From an uncultured Fidelibacterota bacterium (GTDB taxonomy: Bacteria > Marinisomatota > Marinisomatia > Marinisomatales > UBA1611), in the NCBI GenBank assembly GCA_913045415.1, contig CAJWPW010000099.1, forward strand, positions 1-5,426: a stretch of DNA of 5,426 nucleotides, in the 5' to 3' direction. Each line of letters opens with the position of its first letter. The first letter of the stretch is position 1. Positions 1-5,426 of the stretch are shown here, one piece after another. Below the pieces are notes generated by a model. It worked only from the letters and a program-made list of their open reading frames with translations, was not told the DNA's origin and did not search any database. The translations under genes were made by a program, and so were the position numbers.

Positions 1-86
1 TAATGCTGGATACATTAACAGGAGAATGGATTGGTTGTGCGGATCCGGATTGGGAAGGCACTGCCGCATTTCCTGATTTGAAATAG
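1..86 (+). CDS. C-terminal end of a probable gamma-glutamyltranspeptidase paralogue (5' partial)
   Basis: The frame with codons beginning at position 3 is open from the window edge to TAG at 84-86 and gives 27 visible residues. They include TGEWIGCADPDWEGTAAF. GGT proteins usually end in a strand of the form 'xxG-x-hydrophobic-GGADPRxxGTAxGY', and the next gene ends in GYFGGADTRGENTTAGY, so the G-x-AD...TA pattern is shared. The ending differs from most GGTs in having Cys for the second Gly and a Phe-Pro-Asp-Leu-Lys tail instead of GY. The ATG at position 3 is simply an internal Met. With so few residues the family call is an inference from the C-terminal motif and from the adjacent complete GGT. 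It could be another Ntn-hydrolase relative. Confidence 0.55.
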   Translation, partial: MLDTLTGEWIGCADPDWEGTAAFPDLK

Positions 87-118
87 TTGGTATTAATCTT
101 TTCAAATGTCATCTATAC

Positions 119-124
119 TATAAT
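119..124 (+). promoter_or_regulatory. possible -10 box upstream of ggt
   Basis: A perfect TATAAT lies 67 bp before the preferred start codon of the downstream GGT gene, in the 95-bp gap after the preceding gene. No good -35 hexamer sits 16-18 bp upstream, where the sequence is a T-rich AATCTTTT. This is therefore only a candidate promoter, and the downstream gene could equally be read through from the preceding one. Confidence 0.25.
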
Positions 125-176
125 AGGATTGCATAAGATCTTTTAATGATTTTATCAAGTATCAGAAATAATATTT

Positions 177-182
177 GAAGGA
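177..182 (+). promoter_or_regulatory. Shine-Dalgarno site that decides the ggt start
   Basis: GAAGGA lies 8 nt before the ATG at 191, an ideal spacing. The upstream in-frame ATG at 182 overlaps this site and would add only Met-Cys-Asp before the signal peptide. The start at 191, giving an N-terminus of MKKLLFFYILF, is therefore preferred. Confidence 0.7.
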
Positions 183-190
183 TGTGTGAT

Positions 191-1873
191 ATGAAGAAAT
201 TATTGTTCTTTTATATTTTGTTTTGCGGGCATATAAACGGGAAAAGTCCTAATGCGGTTTTTGCTGAAAATGGCATGGTTGTTTCCACTAGTCGCCAGGC
301 TTCGTTAGTTGGTATCGAAATTTTAAAAAAAGGCGGCAATGCAGTTGATGCAGCTTGTGCAACAGGTTTTGCTCTAGCAGTTACCTCTTCATCAAATGGA
401 AATATTGGCGGAGGCGGATTTATGGTAGTTCGTATGGCTGATGGTACAATTTTCACACTTGATTACCGAGAAATGGCTCCAGCCGCTGCCCATCGTGACA
501 TGTTTCTTGACAGCCTTGGTAAGGTTGTGAATGAAATGTCCTTGCGAACAAGAGCCGCCTCCGGCGTGCCGGGTAGTGTGGACGGATTATTGAAAGCGTG
601 GGATGATCATGGATCAGGTAATATATCACGTAGAGAATTAATTGCGCCATCTATCATTTTGGCTGAAAGAGGATTTGAGTTAAGCCATTATGAGGCAAAG
701 CGCTTAAATAATTACAAAGATTTATTTTCCAATAATATGGCTGCTGCTAATATATTTATTCGCAAGGATGGATTGCCATGGAAGAAAGGAGATCGATTAA
801 TTCAAAAGGATCTATCGAGAACGTTAAAACACATTGCTAGAGAAGGGCGAAATGGATTTTATATGGGAAAAACAGCTGATCTCATTGTATCAGAAATGAA
901 TAGAGGCAATGGCTTAATAACTCATGAAGATTTACTGAACTATGAATCGAAATATCGTGACCCAATGATAGGAACTTTTAATGGACATGATATCATATCC
1001 ATGGGTTTACCTAGTTCTGGCGGGATTATTCTTATAGAAATGCTTAATATGCTTGAACTCTTTCCACTGGCAGAATTGGGCTGGAATTCATCTGATTATA
1101 TTCACCTTTTAACAGAAGTTGAACGCAGGGCCTATGCTGATCGGGCTGAACATCTTGGAGATAGCGATTTTTGGAATCCACCATTGAGTATGTTAACAAG
1201 TAAAAAATATGCAAAAGATCGTATTCATGATTTTTCCACTGATAAGGTAACGCCCAGCACAACTGTTTTTGCCGGTGATCGAAATACATATGAAAGCCCC
1301 GAGACAACCCATTATTCTGTTATTGATAAAGATGGTAATGCAGTAAGCACGACCACTACAATTAACCAAAGTTATGGAGGAGGTCTTTTTGTTTCAGGGG
1401 CTGGATTTTTCCTAAATAATGAAATGGATGATTTTTCCGCAAAGCCTGGAACCCCCAACGCTTTCGGGCTAGTTGGAAATGCTGCTAACGCTATTCAACC
1501 AAGCAAACGTCCCCTAAGCTCAATGACGCCTACAATTGTATTAAAGAATAAAGAACCATTTATGATAGTTGGCTCACCAGGTGGCTCAAGAATTATAACA
1601 GCTGTGTTGCAAACAATTTTAAACGTAACTGCTCACAATATGCACATACAAGAAGCCGTATCAGCAACAAGGATACATTCACAATGGCTGCCTGATGTAA
1701 TTATGGCTGAATCCCATAGTATAGTTAAAGATGTAGAAATATCACTAATGAATAAAGGCCATAAGATTATTCCTTTTAAGGATATTGGCCAGGTTAATGC
1801 AATTCTTGTAAATGAAAATGGGTACTTTGGCGGCGCAGATACTCGAGGAGAAAATACGACAGCTGGTTACTAA
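191..1873 (+). CDS. ggt: gamma-glutamyltranspeptidase (glutathione hydrolase), secreted
   Basis: Gamma-glutamyltranspeptidase, a self-cleaving Ntn-hydrolase. It removes the gamma-glutamyl group from glutathione and related peptides, passing it to water or an acceptor amino acid. The product is 560 aa, close to the E. coli enzyme (580 aa), and resembles it along its full length. Residues 1-24 form a signal peptide (KK, then a Leu/Phe-rich core, possible cut after AVFA), so it acts in the periplasm or outside. Autoprocessing should occur before Thr372, in ETTHYSV, giving a large and a small subunit. The known ligands are present: Arg93 in DYREMAP (alpha-carboxylate), Thr390 and Asn392, Asp414 in NNEMDDF, Ser443-Ser444 in PLSSM, and the GSPGGS oxyanion loop. 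The lid-loop segment PGTPNAFGLVG is kept, as in E. coli GGT. Nothing suggests damage. It follows a probable GGT paralogue and converges on the M20 peptidase gene. Confidence 0.96.
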   Translation: MKKLLFFYILFCGHINGKSPNAVFAENGMVVSTSRQASLVGIEILKKGGNAVDAACATGFALAVTSSSNGNIGGGGFMVVRMADGTIFTLDYREMAPAAAHRDMFLDSLGKVVNEMSLRTRAASGVPGSVDGLLKAWDDHGSGNISRRELIAPSIILAERGFELSHYEAKRLNNYKDLFSNNMAAANIFIRKDGLPWKKGDRLIQKDLSRTLKHIAREGRNGFYMGKTADLIVSEMNRGNGLITHEDLLNYESKYRDPMIGTFNGHDIISMGLPSSGGIILIEMLNMLELFPLAELGWNSSDYIHLLTEVERRAYADRAEHLGDSDFWNPPLSMLTSKKYAKDRIHDFSTDKVTPSTTVFAGDRNTYESPETTHYSVIDKDGNAVSTTTTINQSYGGGLFVSGAGFFLNNEMDDFSAKPGTPNAFGLVGNAANAIQPSKRPLSSMTPTIVLKNKEPFMIVGSPGGSRIITAVLQTILNVTAHNMHIQEAVSATRIHSQWLPDVIMAESHSIVKDVEISLMNKGHKIIPFKDIGQVNAILVNENGYFGGADTRGENTTAGY

Positions 1874-1897
1874 TCAGTTATTTATAAACCAACTGAT
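1873..1897 (+). terminator. weak hairpin in the ggt/M20 convergent gap
   Basis: ATCAGTT at 1873-1879 and AACTGAT at 1891-1897 form a perfect 7-bp inverted repeat with an 11-nt loop, directly after the GGT stop codon. There is no T-tract after it on either strand, so it is not a canonical Rho-independent terminator. Its position between convergent genes makes a role in transcript ending or 3' protection plausible. The rest of the 90-bp gap, up to 1963, shows nothing recognisable. Confidence 0.3.
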
Positions 1898-1963
1898 CAA
1901 AAATTCTAAAGGGCCTAGTTCTCTAAATATAAGAATGTAATACTTACAATTGACGATGTTAGT

Positions 1964-3256
1964 TTACCGTGTTAATCGATAGATCAATATGGCTGCCCGA
2001 GTCGTTGTCTTTGGAAACGATGTCAAATCCAATCCTTCATTTTCCGAGTGTTCTCCAAAACCATCAGGACCCATCCCAGCCAAAGAAGCATCCACATGCG
2101 GTGCCACAAAAGAAATATCTGCTGCGCCACGTTTTCCAGGGTCAAGAGGTTCCAATTGACCATACCCAAGATCTATATTTACAGATTCCAATTTATCCAA
2201 CAGTGCATAATTTGCCTTTGTTGGGGCCATTGGCGGGTAACTGGTTTTGAATTCGATCTTTGCAGTGGTGCCAGGCAAGTTTTGAGACACGATATCCTTC
2301 ATACGTGCCATGGCTTTGTCCAATTGTTCTGTTGATATAGTCCGGATACCACCATGAACCGTTACAGCTTGCGACACGACATTTGTTTTACCAAAAGTAG
2401 TACCACGCGCCGTTACAGGATCATAATCTACATCGGTACCTCCAACGATGGTGCCTGGATTAAATGATAGATATTCCTCTCCAACTAATTCTTCACGAAA
2501 AGCATTCAAAATACGAGTTGCTTCAAAAATTGCACCGTAGCCCAATTTTTCTTTAAAAATTTGGGAAGAATGGCCTTGAATGCCTGTGGTCGTCAACATC
2601 CAGGAGGAAGAACTGCGCCTGGCTACCGTGCCCGTATTGAGGCCGTGGGCTCCTTCGAAGCCCAATCCGATATTGGCCCACTTCCCTGCTTCGATTAATT
2701 CTTTGCGCACAACAGATGGAGGGCCTCCTGTTTTCTCTTCGTCGCCAATAAATACTAGTGTCAGGTTCAGTTTACTCAGGACTCCTGCATTGTCCAGCGC
2801 TTTCATGACATAGATCATGGATACATCACCTGCTTTCATATCAGAAACACCTGGCCCATAAGCAGTATCTCCATCCCGGGTAAATTTCTGAAATGGACTG
2901 TCCGGTTCAAATACAGTGTCTAAATGACCAATCATAACAATTCCACCCCCTTTTCCGCCACGCATTTCAGCAAAAAGATGACCGGATCGTTTGATCGTTT
3001 CGGGGTAAGTCACCCAGTAGGTGTTAAATCCAAGTTCATCCAATTCAGATTTAAATATTTCCCCCACAGCTTTATTACCGGCAATATTAAGTGTTCCACT
3101 ATTGATATTCACCACTTTTTCAACCAGGCTTATCGCTTCTTCCGTATGCTGATCAACATATTGTTGTATTGTCTTTTCAACTTTATTTAATCCACCTGAA
3201 AAAGCCAAGGAAACAAAAAGTAATCCTATTAATGTTATTTTAATATTGGTTTTCAT
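1964..3256 (-). CDS. secreted M20 family metallopeptidase, carboxypeptidase G2 (glutamate carboxypeptidase) type
   Basis: Two-zinc aminoacylase/carboxypeptidase of the M20 family. The closest well-known relative I recognise is Pseudomonas carboxypeptidase G2, which releases C-terminal glutamate. The product is 430 aa. Residues 1-20 are a signal peptide (KTNIK, hydrophobic core, AFS-G). The catalytic domain shows His111 in GHLDTV, Asp139 in GVSDMKAG (bridging), Glu173-Glu174 in GDEEKTG (general base and ligand), Glu201 in GFEGAHG, and His403 in GEHSENE. Together these are the full metal set. The inserted dimerisation domain covers roughly 212-330 and contains GIQGHSSQ, whose His is expected to reach into the partner's active site. 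An AAAGGG Shine-Dalgarno at 3263-3268 sits 6 nt before the ATG and supports this start. The exact substrate cannot be read from sequence. A peptide or N-acyl amino acid with glutamate is reasonable given the neighbouring GGT, but other M20 substrates are possible. Confidence 0.92.
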   Translation of the reverse strand: MKTNIKITLIGLLFVSLAFSGGLNKVEKTIQQYVDQHTEEAISLVEKVVNINSGTLNIAGNKAVGEIFKSELDELGFNTYWVTYPETIKRSGHLFAEMRGGKGGGIVMIGHLDTVFEPDSPFQKFTRDGDTAYGPGVSDMKAGDVSMIYVMKALDNAGVLSKLNLTLVFIGDEEKTGGPPSVVRKELIEAGKWANIGLGFEGAHGLNTGTVARRSSSSWMLTTTGIQGHSSQIFKEKLGYGAIFEATRILNAFREELVGEEYLSFNPGTIVGGTDVDYDPVTARGTTFGKTNVVSQAVTVHGGIRTISTEQLDKAMARMKDIVSQNLPGTTAKIEFKTSYPPMAPTKANYALLDKLESVNIDLGYGQLEPLDPGKRGAADISFVAPHVDASLAGMGPDGFGEHSENEGLDLTSFPKTTTRAAILIYRLTR

Positions 3257-3268
3257 TTTTTACCCTTT

Positions 3269-3359
3269 TTTACAAAATAATTAGTCATAATGATTTTTTC
3301 TGTCCAATTATGAAAAAAATTATTATTCTCAAATTTACTCATTATCTTTACAAAATAAT
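3269..3359. repeat. 13-bp direct repeat pair upstream of the M20 gene
   Basis: TTTACAAAATAAT occurs at 3269-3281 and again at 3347-3359. On the M20 coding strand this is ATTATTTTGTAAA, repeated 78 bp apart between the membrane-protein gene and the M20 gene. The copy nearer M20 ends just before its Shine-Dalgarno site, and the other forms the tail of a hairpin behind the membrane-protein gene. The sequence is AT-rich, so chance is possible. A regulatory site or duplicated promoter element is the alternative. Confidence 0.45.
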
Positions 3360-3382
3360 CCCGCTACTCAGCTACAGGTGGG
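3351..3382 (-). terminator. possible terminator after the membrane-protein gene
   Basis: On the minus strand CCCAC...GCGGG (3378-3382 with 3360-3364) can form a short stem with one mismatch, followed by ATTATTTTG. It lies 40 bp past the stop of the four-helix membrane protein. The stem is weak. Support comes from its resemblance to the better hairpin at 4202-4231, with which it shares CAAAA(T)AATC-CGCTAC on the plus strand. Confidence 0.3.
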
Positions 3383-3421
3383 CTAGGCTTGTTCATGGTT
3401 TATCTACTTTTTTGATATTCA

Positions 3422-4087
3422 TTAAAGATTGTTAATACTTCTTATAGAACCCATTAAACCTATTTTGGTAAGTACTGCTTTACAAAACATGGAAAAATGT
3501 ATTAATGTTGGTATCATCGCAGACATACCCATAAGTAATCCAAAATAAATATTCTGCAAGTTTCGAGTAGGATTCTTAACAGCATCATTAACTGTATTAG
3601 CATATTGATTAGTTCTTTCAAGTAAATCTGTTTCGTGGTTGTATTGTTCAATCATTTCAATGGGCTGATTCAAAGTTTCAAAAAAACTGACCACCCAACC
3701 TGAAACAATAAAAACAAGTATAACCCAAAAAGTGGCTAGAATTGCAATCAGTACATCGATCGAAAGATGAGCAATATATACCCTGTCATCTGTTGTTTTC
3801 AGGGCTTTTTGAATTATATAGATGGTTATAAAAAATGAGAGAGAATCAAAAAATGCTCCTAAAATCCCTACTGGAAATTGTATCTTAAAGTAGTAACCGA
3901 ATGTGTTCCCAAAAACCAGATTTGGAAAAGCTGTAATCATTGCGAACCAATAGAAACTGATATTGAGAATTACAAAAAATACAAATAGATAAATAAAAAA
4001 ATGTTCAATTTGAGATTTTCTATTCTTATAATTAAATATTAGACGATTTAGGTCTAAACGCCAGATTATTATTGTATCGTTCAGCAT
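3422..4087 (-). CDS. hypothetical four-helix membrane protein
   Basis: I do not recognise this 221-aa protein. It has four hydrophobic segments, at about 29-51, 72-94, 109-136 and 180-205. A basic N-terminal segment (NYKNRKSQ) precedes the first helix. A ~44-residue polar stretch lies between helices 3 and 4; it is acidic and Asn/Gln-rich, includes ETDLLERTNQYANTVNDAV, and may be helical. There is no signal-peptide cleavage site and no catalytic motif, so an inner-membrane protein is the safest description. The start is well bounded because TGA at 4088-4090 is in frame immediately before the ATG. No Shine-Dalgarno is visible. The preceding 216-bp gap and terminator suggest its own promoter, though no convincing one is seen. 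It is followed 165 bp later by the M20 gene on the same strand, with a weak hairpin between. Long uninterrupted frame and clear helices argue that it is real. Confidence 0.72.
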   Translation of the reverse strand: MLNDTIIIWRLDLNRLIFNYKNRKSQIEHFFIYLFVFFVILNISFYWFAMITAFPNLVFGNTFGYYFKIQFPVGILGAFFDSLSFFITIYIIQKALKTTDDRVYIAHLSIDVLIAILATFWVILVFIVSGWVVSFFETLNQPIEMIEQYNHETDLLERTNQYANTVNDAVKNPTRNLQNIYFGLLMGMSAMIPTLIHFSMFCKAVLTKIGLMGSIRSINNL

Positions 4088-4201
4088 TCAGTTGATTTAT
4101 TACTCATTTTTTTCTGAATTTCCAACAATTTTTCGAAAGTAAAACTTTTTTCATTTCATAATCCATAATATTTACCAATATCTACCCATCATCCAACAAA
4201 C

Positions 4202-4231
4202 AAAAAATCACGCTACCGGATGGGGCCTGAT
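4202..4231 (-). terminator. Rho-independent-type terminator on the minus strand
   Basis: On the minus strand ATCAGGC (4231-4225) pairs with GCGTGAT (4213-4207) over 7 bp with one mismatch. The loop contains an inner CC/GG pair, and the stem is followed by six T residues (4207-4202). It lies beyond the truncated PhyH gene and overlaps the stop of the short remnant frame at 4213-4272. It would separate the PhyH cluster from the membrane-protein gene. The stem is short and imperfect, so strength is uncertain. Confidence 0.5.
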
Positions 4232-4272
4232 GTAATCTGAATATCATCAATGAAAATTAATTCATAGTATAA
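4213..4272 (-). pseudogene. possible 3' remnant of an unrelated gene
   Basis: Between TGA at 4273-4275 and TAG at 4213-4215 one minus-strand frame reads LYYELIFIDDIQITSGPIR. The segment ELIFIDDIQIT resembles the last beta-strand of extracellular jelly-roll or carbohydrate-binding-like domains, where 'h-h-IDDIxI' is common. The stop falls inside a terminator-like hairpin, as expected for a true gene end. No start codon or upstream coding frame is left. At 19 residues this could be chance. It is listed because it would explain what replaced the missing part of the truncated PhyH gene. Confidence 0.25.
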
Positions 4273-4303
4273 TCATCGGCCATAGGCAGTATTGCAATTG
4301 ATT

Positions 4304-4492
4304 TCATTTTTTATTGTCATCATATTCACTTCCCCAACGGGCATTAATGTGTTCCCCGCTGAATTGTAATTGAGCAACGATGCGATCAAATTCAGTTTCA
4401 AGTGCGGAAATTTCATTTGACGAAAAAACACCTTTTTCAAGGGCAAAACCCTTTGCATTAAAATGAGATAGAAAATCCAAGCTGTGGCTCAC
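4304..4492 (-). pseudogene. truncated second PhyH-family dioxygenase (5' fragment only)
   Basis: From GTG at 4492 this frame gives 62 aa. The stretch FLSHFNAKGFALEKGVF, followed by SSNEISALETEFDRIVAQL and SGEHINARWG, is the typical N-terminal part of a phytanoyl-CoA dioxygenase family protein (the 'xGF-x-h-x-x-x-hF' strand followed by a helix). The frame then stops after EYDDNKK at 4304. About 200 residues are missing, including the HxD and distal His iron ligands, and neither of the other minus-strand frames continues the homology, so a simple frameshift does not explain it. GTG overlaps the stop of the upstream PhyH gene (GTGA). A TTG at 4480 is 8 nt after AAAGGTGA and is an equally good start, giving MDFLSHFNAKGF. 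An ATG at 4531 also lies in frame but would overlap the upstream gene by 43 bp. No dioxygenase activity is expected from this fragment. Confidence 0.7.
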
Positions 4493-5277
4493 CTTTGAAA
4501 TATGATAGGACAAATAGATGAGATGTCGCATTGATCTAAATAATCTGCATTTTCACCCTGGACAGGAATTCTCACAGCCGCATCTGTACTAAAATGAACA
4601 ACCATGCCTACGCGTGGCTCTTGGCTCTCGTTTGCGATGGAAGAATGATAAGTCATCGATGAGTGCACGCTCACTTCACCCATTAATAAAGTGGCATTTA
4701 TTTTTTTGTGACCTGGATGTACCGCGTTCAAGTGTTTATTTTGTATATTGATATTTTTATCAAAAAAATCCATTCCTCTTACATCCTCCCAAAGATGTGA
4801 TCCCGGGATAAATCGCACCGGACCAGATTCAGGGGTCACATCAGACAAAGCGATCCACGCGGTAAAAAGTCCATCATGACTCCAAAACGGCCAGTATTGT
4901 GCATCACGATGCCAGCCCGCATTTCCGCTCTCGTTCTTACTAAGAGGCTTCCAAACAACCTGCGAATGCCAAACCTGAATCGTGTTCGCATTTGTTATAT
5001 TGGCCAGGGCCTTTCCAAGATCGGGTTTGGTGATGAGATCCCAAACAGTTTGGTTACATAGGTGCGGTTTATCTATTTTTATAACTAGGGTTGGATCATC
5101 TCCAACCTCCCAAAACCGGTTTTCAGGAAACTTGCCGGTCTCATAATTCCCCTGGATAACATCCCATAAGGCATCCCGTGCAGATAACGCTTGCTCATGT
5201 GAGAAAATAGACGGTAAAAAACAAAACCCATCCGTATCCAGATTATAATTAAATTTTTTATCTTCTATAGTATTGAT
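4489..5277 (-). CDS. phytanoyl-CoA dioxygenase (PhyH) family Fe(II)/2-oxoglutarate oxygenase, start codon abnormal
   Basis: Non-heme iron, 2-oxoglutarate-dependent oxygenase of the PhyH family, which hydroxylates small molecules while converting 2-oxoglutarate to succinate and CO2. The substrate is not predictable here. Counted from position 5277 the product is 262 aa, a normal family length. Key residues are His123 and Asp125 in GWHRDAQYW (HxD), distal His211 in MTYHSSIANES, and Arg222 in EPRVGMVVHF. The His-to-Arg spacing of 11 and the HxD-to-His spacing of 88 agree with human PHYH. GPVRFIPGSH is the characteristic central motif. No signal peptide is seen, so it is cytoplasmic. The frame is open from 5280, but the first ATG, GTG or TTG in it is TTG at 4848, inside the double-stranded beta-helix core and after the HxD motif. 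The ATC at 5275-5277 lies 6 nt after AAAGAGG, exactly where an ATG belongs. CTG at 5241 is another option. It sits ~30 bp behind the upstream gene, so probably one operon. Confidence 0.88.
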   Translation of the reverse strand: MNTIEDKKFNYNLDTDGFCFLPSIFSHEQALSARDALWDVIQGNYETGKFPENRFWEVGDDPTLVIKIDKPHLCNQTVWDLITKPDLGKALANITNANTIQVWHSQVVWKPLSKNESGNAGWHRDAQYWPFWSHDGLFTAWIALSDVTPESGPVRFIPGSHLWEDVRGMDFFDKNINIQNKHLNAVHPGHKKINATLLMGEVSVHSSMTYHSSIANESQEPRVGMVVHFSTDAAVRIPVQGENADYLDQCDISSICPIIFQR

Positions 5278-5283
5278 GAATTA

Positions 5284-5290
5284 CCTCTTT
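5284..5290 (-). promoter_or_regulatory. Shine-Dalgarno site of the first PhyH gene
   Basis: AAAGAGG on the minus strand lies in the short gap between the upstream gene and the PhyH frame. It ends 6 nt before the ATC at 5277, marking where translation should start although no standard start codon is there. Confidence 0.55.
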
Positions 5291-5307
5291 ATTATTATCC
5301 GCAGATT

Positions 5308-5426
5308 TTAATATTTATGAGAGGCATACAAAGTTTTCACCCATTCGGTATCTTCATTTGAAAGCAGATCCCCCAAAGTGGCAGCAATTTCTACTTGGGC
5401 TGCATTACGCTGTCCTAAAAGGGCAC
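5308..5426 (-). CDS. C-terminal end of an unrecognised protein (5' partial)
   Basis: One minus-strand frame is open from the window edge (first full codon 5424-5422) to TAA at 5308-5310 and gives 38 residues. It begins ALLGQRNAAQVEIAATLGDL and ends WVKTLYASHKY. The other two minus-strand frames have stops close to the edge. The stretch looks like one or two amphipathic helices of a soluble protein. I do not recognise the family and give no function. The stop codon is ~30 bp before the PhyH translation start with a ribosome-binding site between, so the two were probably co-transcribed. Confidence 0.6.
   Translation of the reverse strand, partial: ALLGQRNAAQVEIAATLGDLLSNEDTEWVKTLYASHKY

Noticed and set aside
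182..190. Upstream in-frame ATG that would give GGT the N-terminus Met-Cys-Asp-Met-Lys-Lys
   Set aside because: It overlaps the GAAGGA ribosome-binding site that serves the ATG at 191 with ideal spacing, and adds nothing to the signal peptide.
211..1307. Minus-strand open frames of 65-87 codons opposite the GGT gene
   Set aside because: They are antisense shadows of a strongly conserved gene and have no ribosome-binding sites or recognisable motifs.
1969..3190. Several plus-strand open frames of 77-95 codons opposite the M20 gene
   Set aside because: They lie wholly antisense to a gene with all catalytic motifs, and their translations are His/Cys/Pro-rich with no domain features.
3363..3395. 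A 10-codon minus-strand frame (MNKPSPPVAE) between the membrane-protein and M20 genes
   Set aside because: Too short, no ribosome-binding site, and it falls inside the hairpin/repeat element, which explains its higher GC content.
4104..4166. A 20-codon minus-strand frame (MDYEMKKVLLSKNC...) upstream of the membrane-protein gene
   Set aside because: No Shine-Dalgarno, very Lys-rich in AT-rich DNA, and no sign of a leader-peptide attenuator; most likely chance.
4273..4458. A 61-codon minus-strand frame overlapping the truncated PhyH fragment
   Set aside because: It runs out of frame through the convincing PhyH N-terminal sequence. Only its last codons lie outside it, and they do not extend any homology.
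4876..5061. Plus-strand 61-codon open frame opposite the PhyH gene
   Set aside because: Antisense to the HxD-motif region of the dioxygenase; no independent coding evidence.

Overview
This is an AT-rich bacterial chromosomal window. It carries two secreted peptidase-type enzymes with clear signal peptides, an orphan membrane protein, and a decaying cluster of Fe(II)/2-oxoglutarate oxygenase (phytanoyl-CoA dioxygenase, PhyH family) genes. Base composition, exported hydrolases and weak Shine-Dalgarno signals at some genes fit a Gram-negative marine bacterium, possibly of the Fibrobacteres-Chlorobi-Bacteroidetes/Marinimicrobia sphere. That placement is an inference; no rRNA or other phylogenetic marker is present.

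Plus strand (1-1873): the last codons of a gene whose ending resembles the C-terminus of a gamma-glutamyltranspeptidase (GGT). It is followed by a complete GGT with the whole catalytic apparatus, so the window probably opens inside a tandem pair of GGT paralogues. About 90 bp of convergent intergenic DNA follows, with a small hairpin.

Minus strand (1964-5426), read from right to left: the C-terminal 38 codons of an unrecognised gene; a PhyH-family dioxygenase with all iron and 2-oxoglutarate ligands but no ATG/GTG/TTG start; the first ~60 codons of a second PhyH-family gene overlapping the stop of the first and then cut off; a short stretch that looks like the broken 3' end of an unrelated gene, closed by a terminator-like hairpin; a four-helix membrane protein of unknown function; and a secreted M20 metallopeptidase of the carboxypeptidase G2 type.

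GGT and the M20 enzyme would fit together in scavenging gamma-glutamyl peptides and glutamate-containing peptides outside the cytoplasm. They are convergent rather than co-transcribed, so this link is inferred. The PhyH part reads as a tandem array partly lost by deletion. I see no CRISPR array, tRNA, rRNA, insertion sequence or obvious new multi-gene system. The points most worth a second look are the missing PhyH start codon, the truncated second PhyH, and two related intergenic elements downstream of minus-strand genes.
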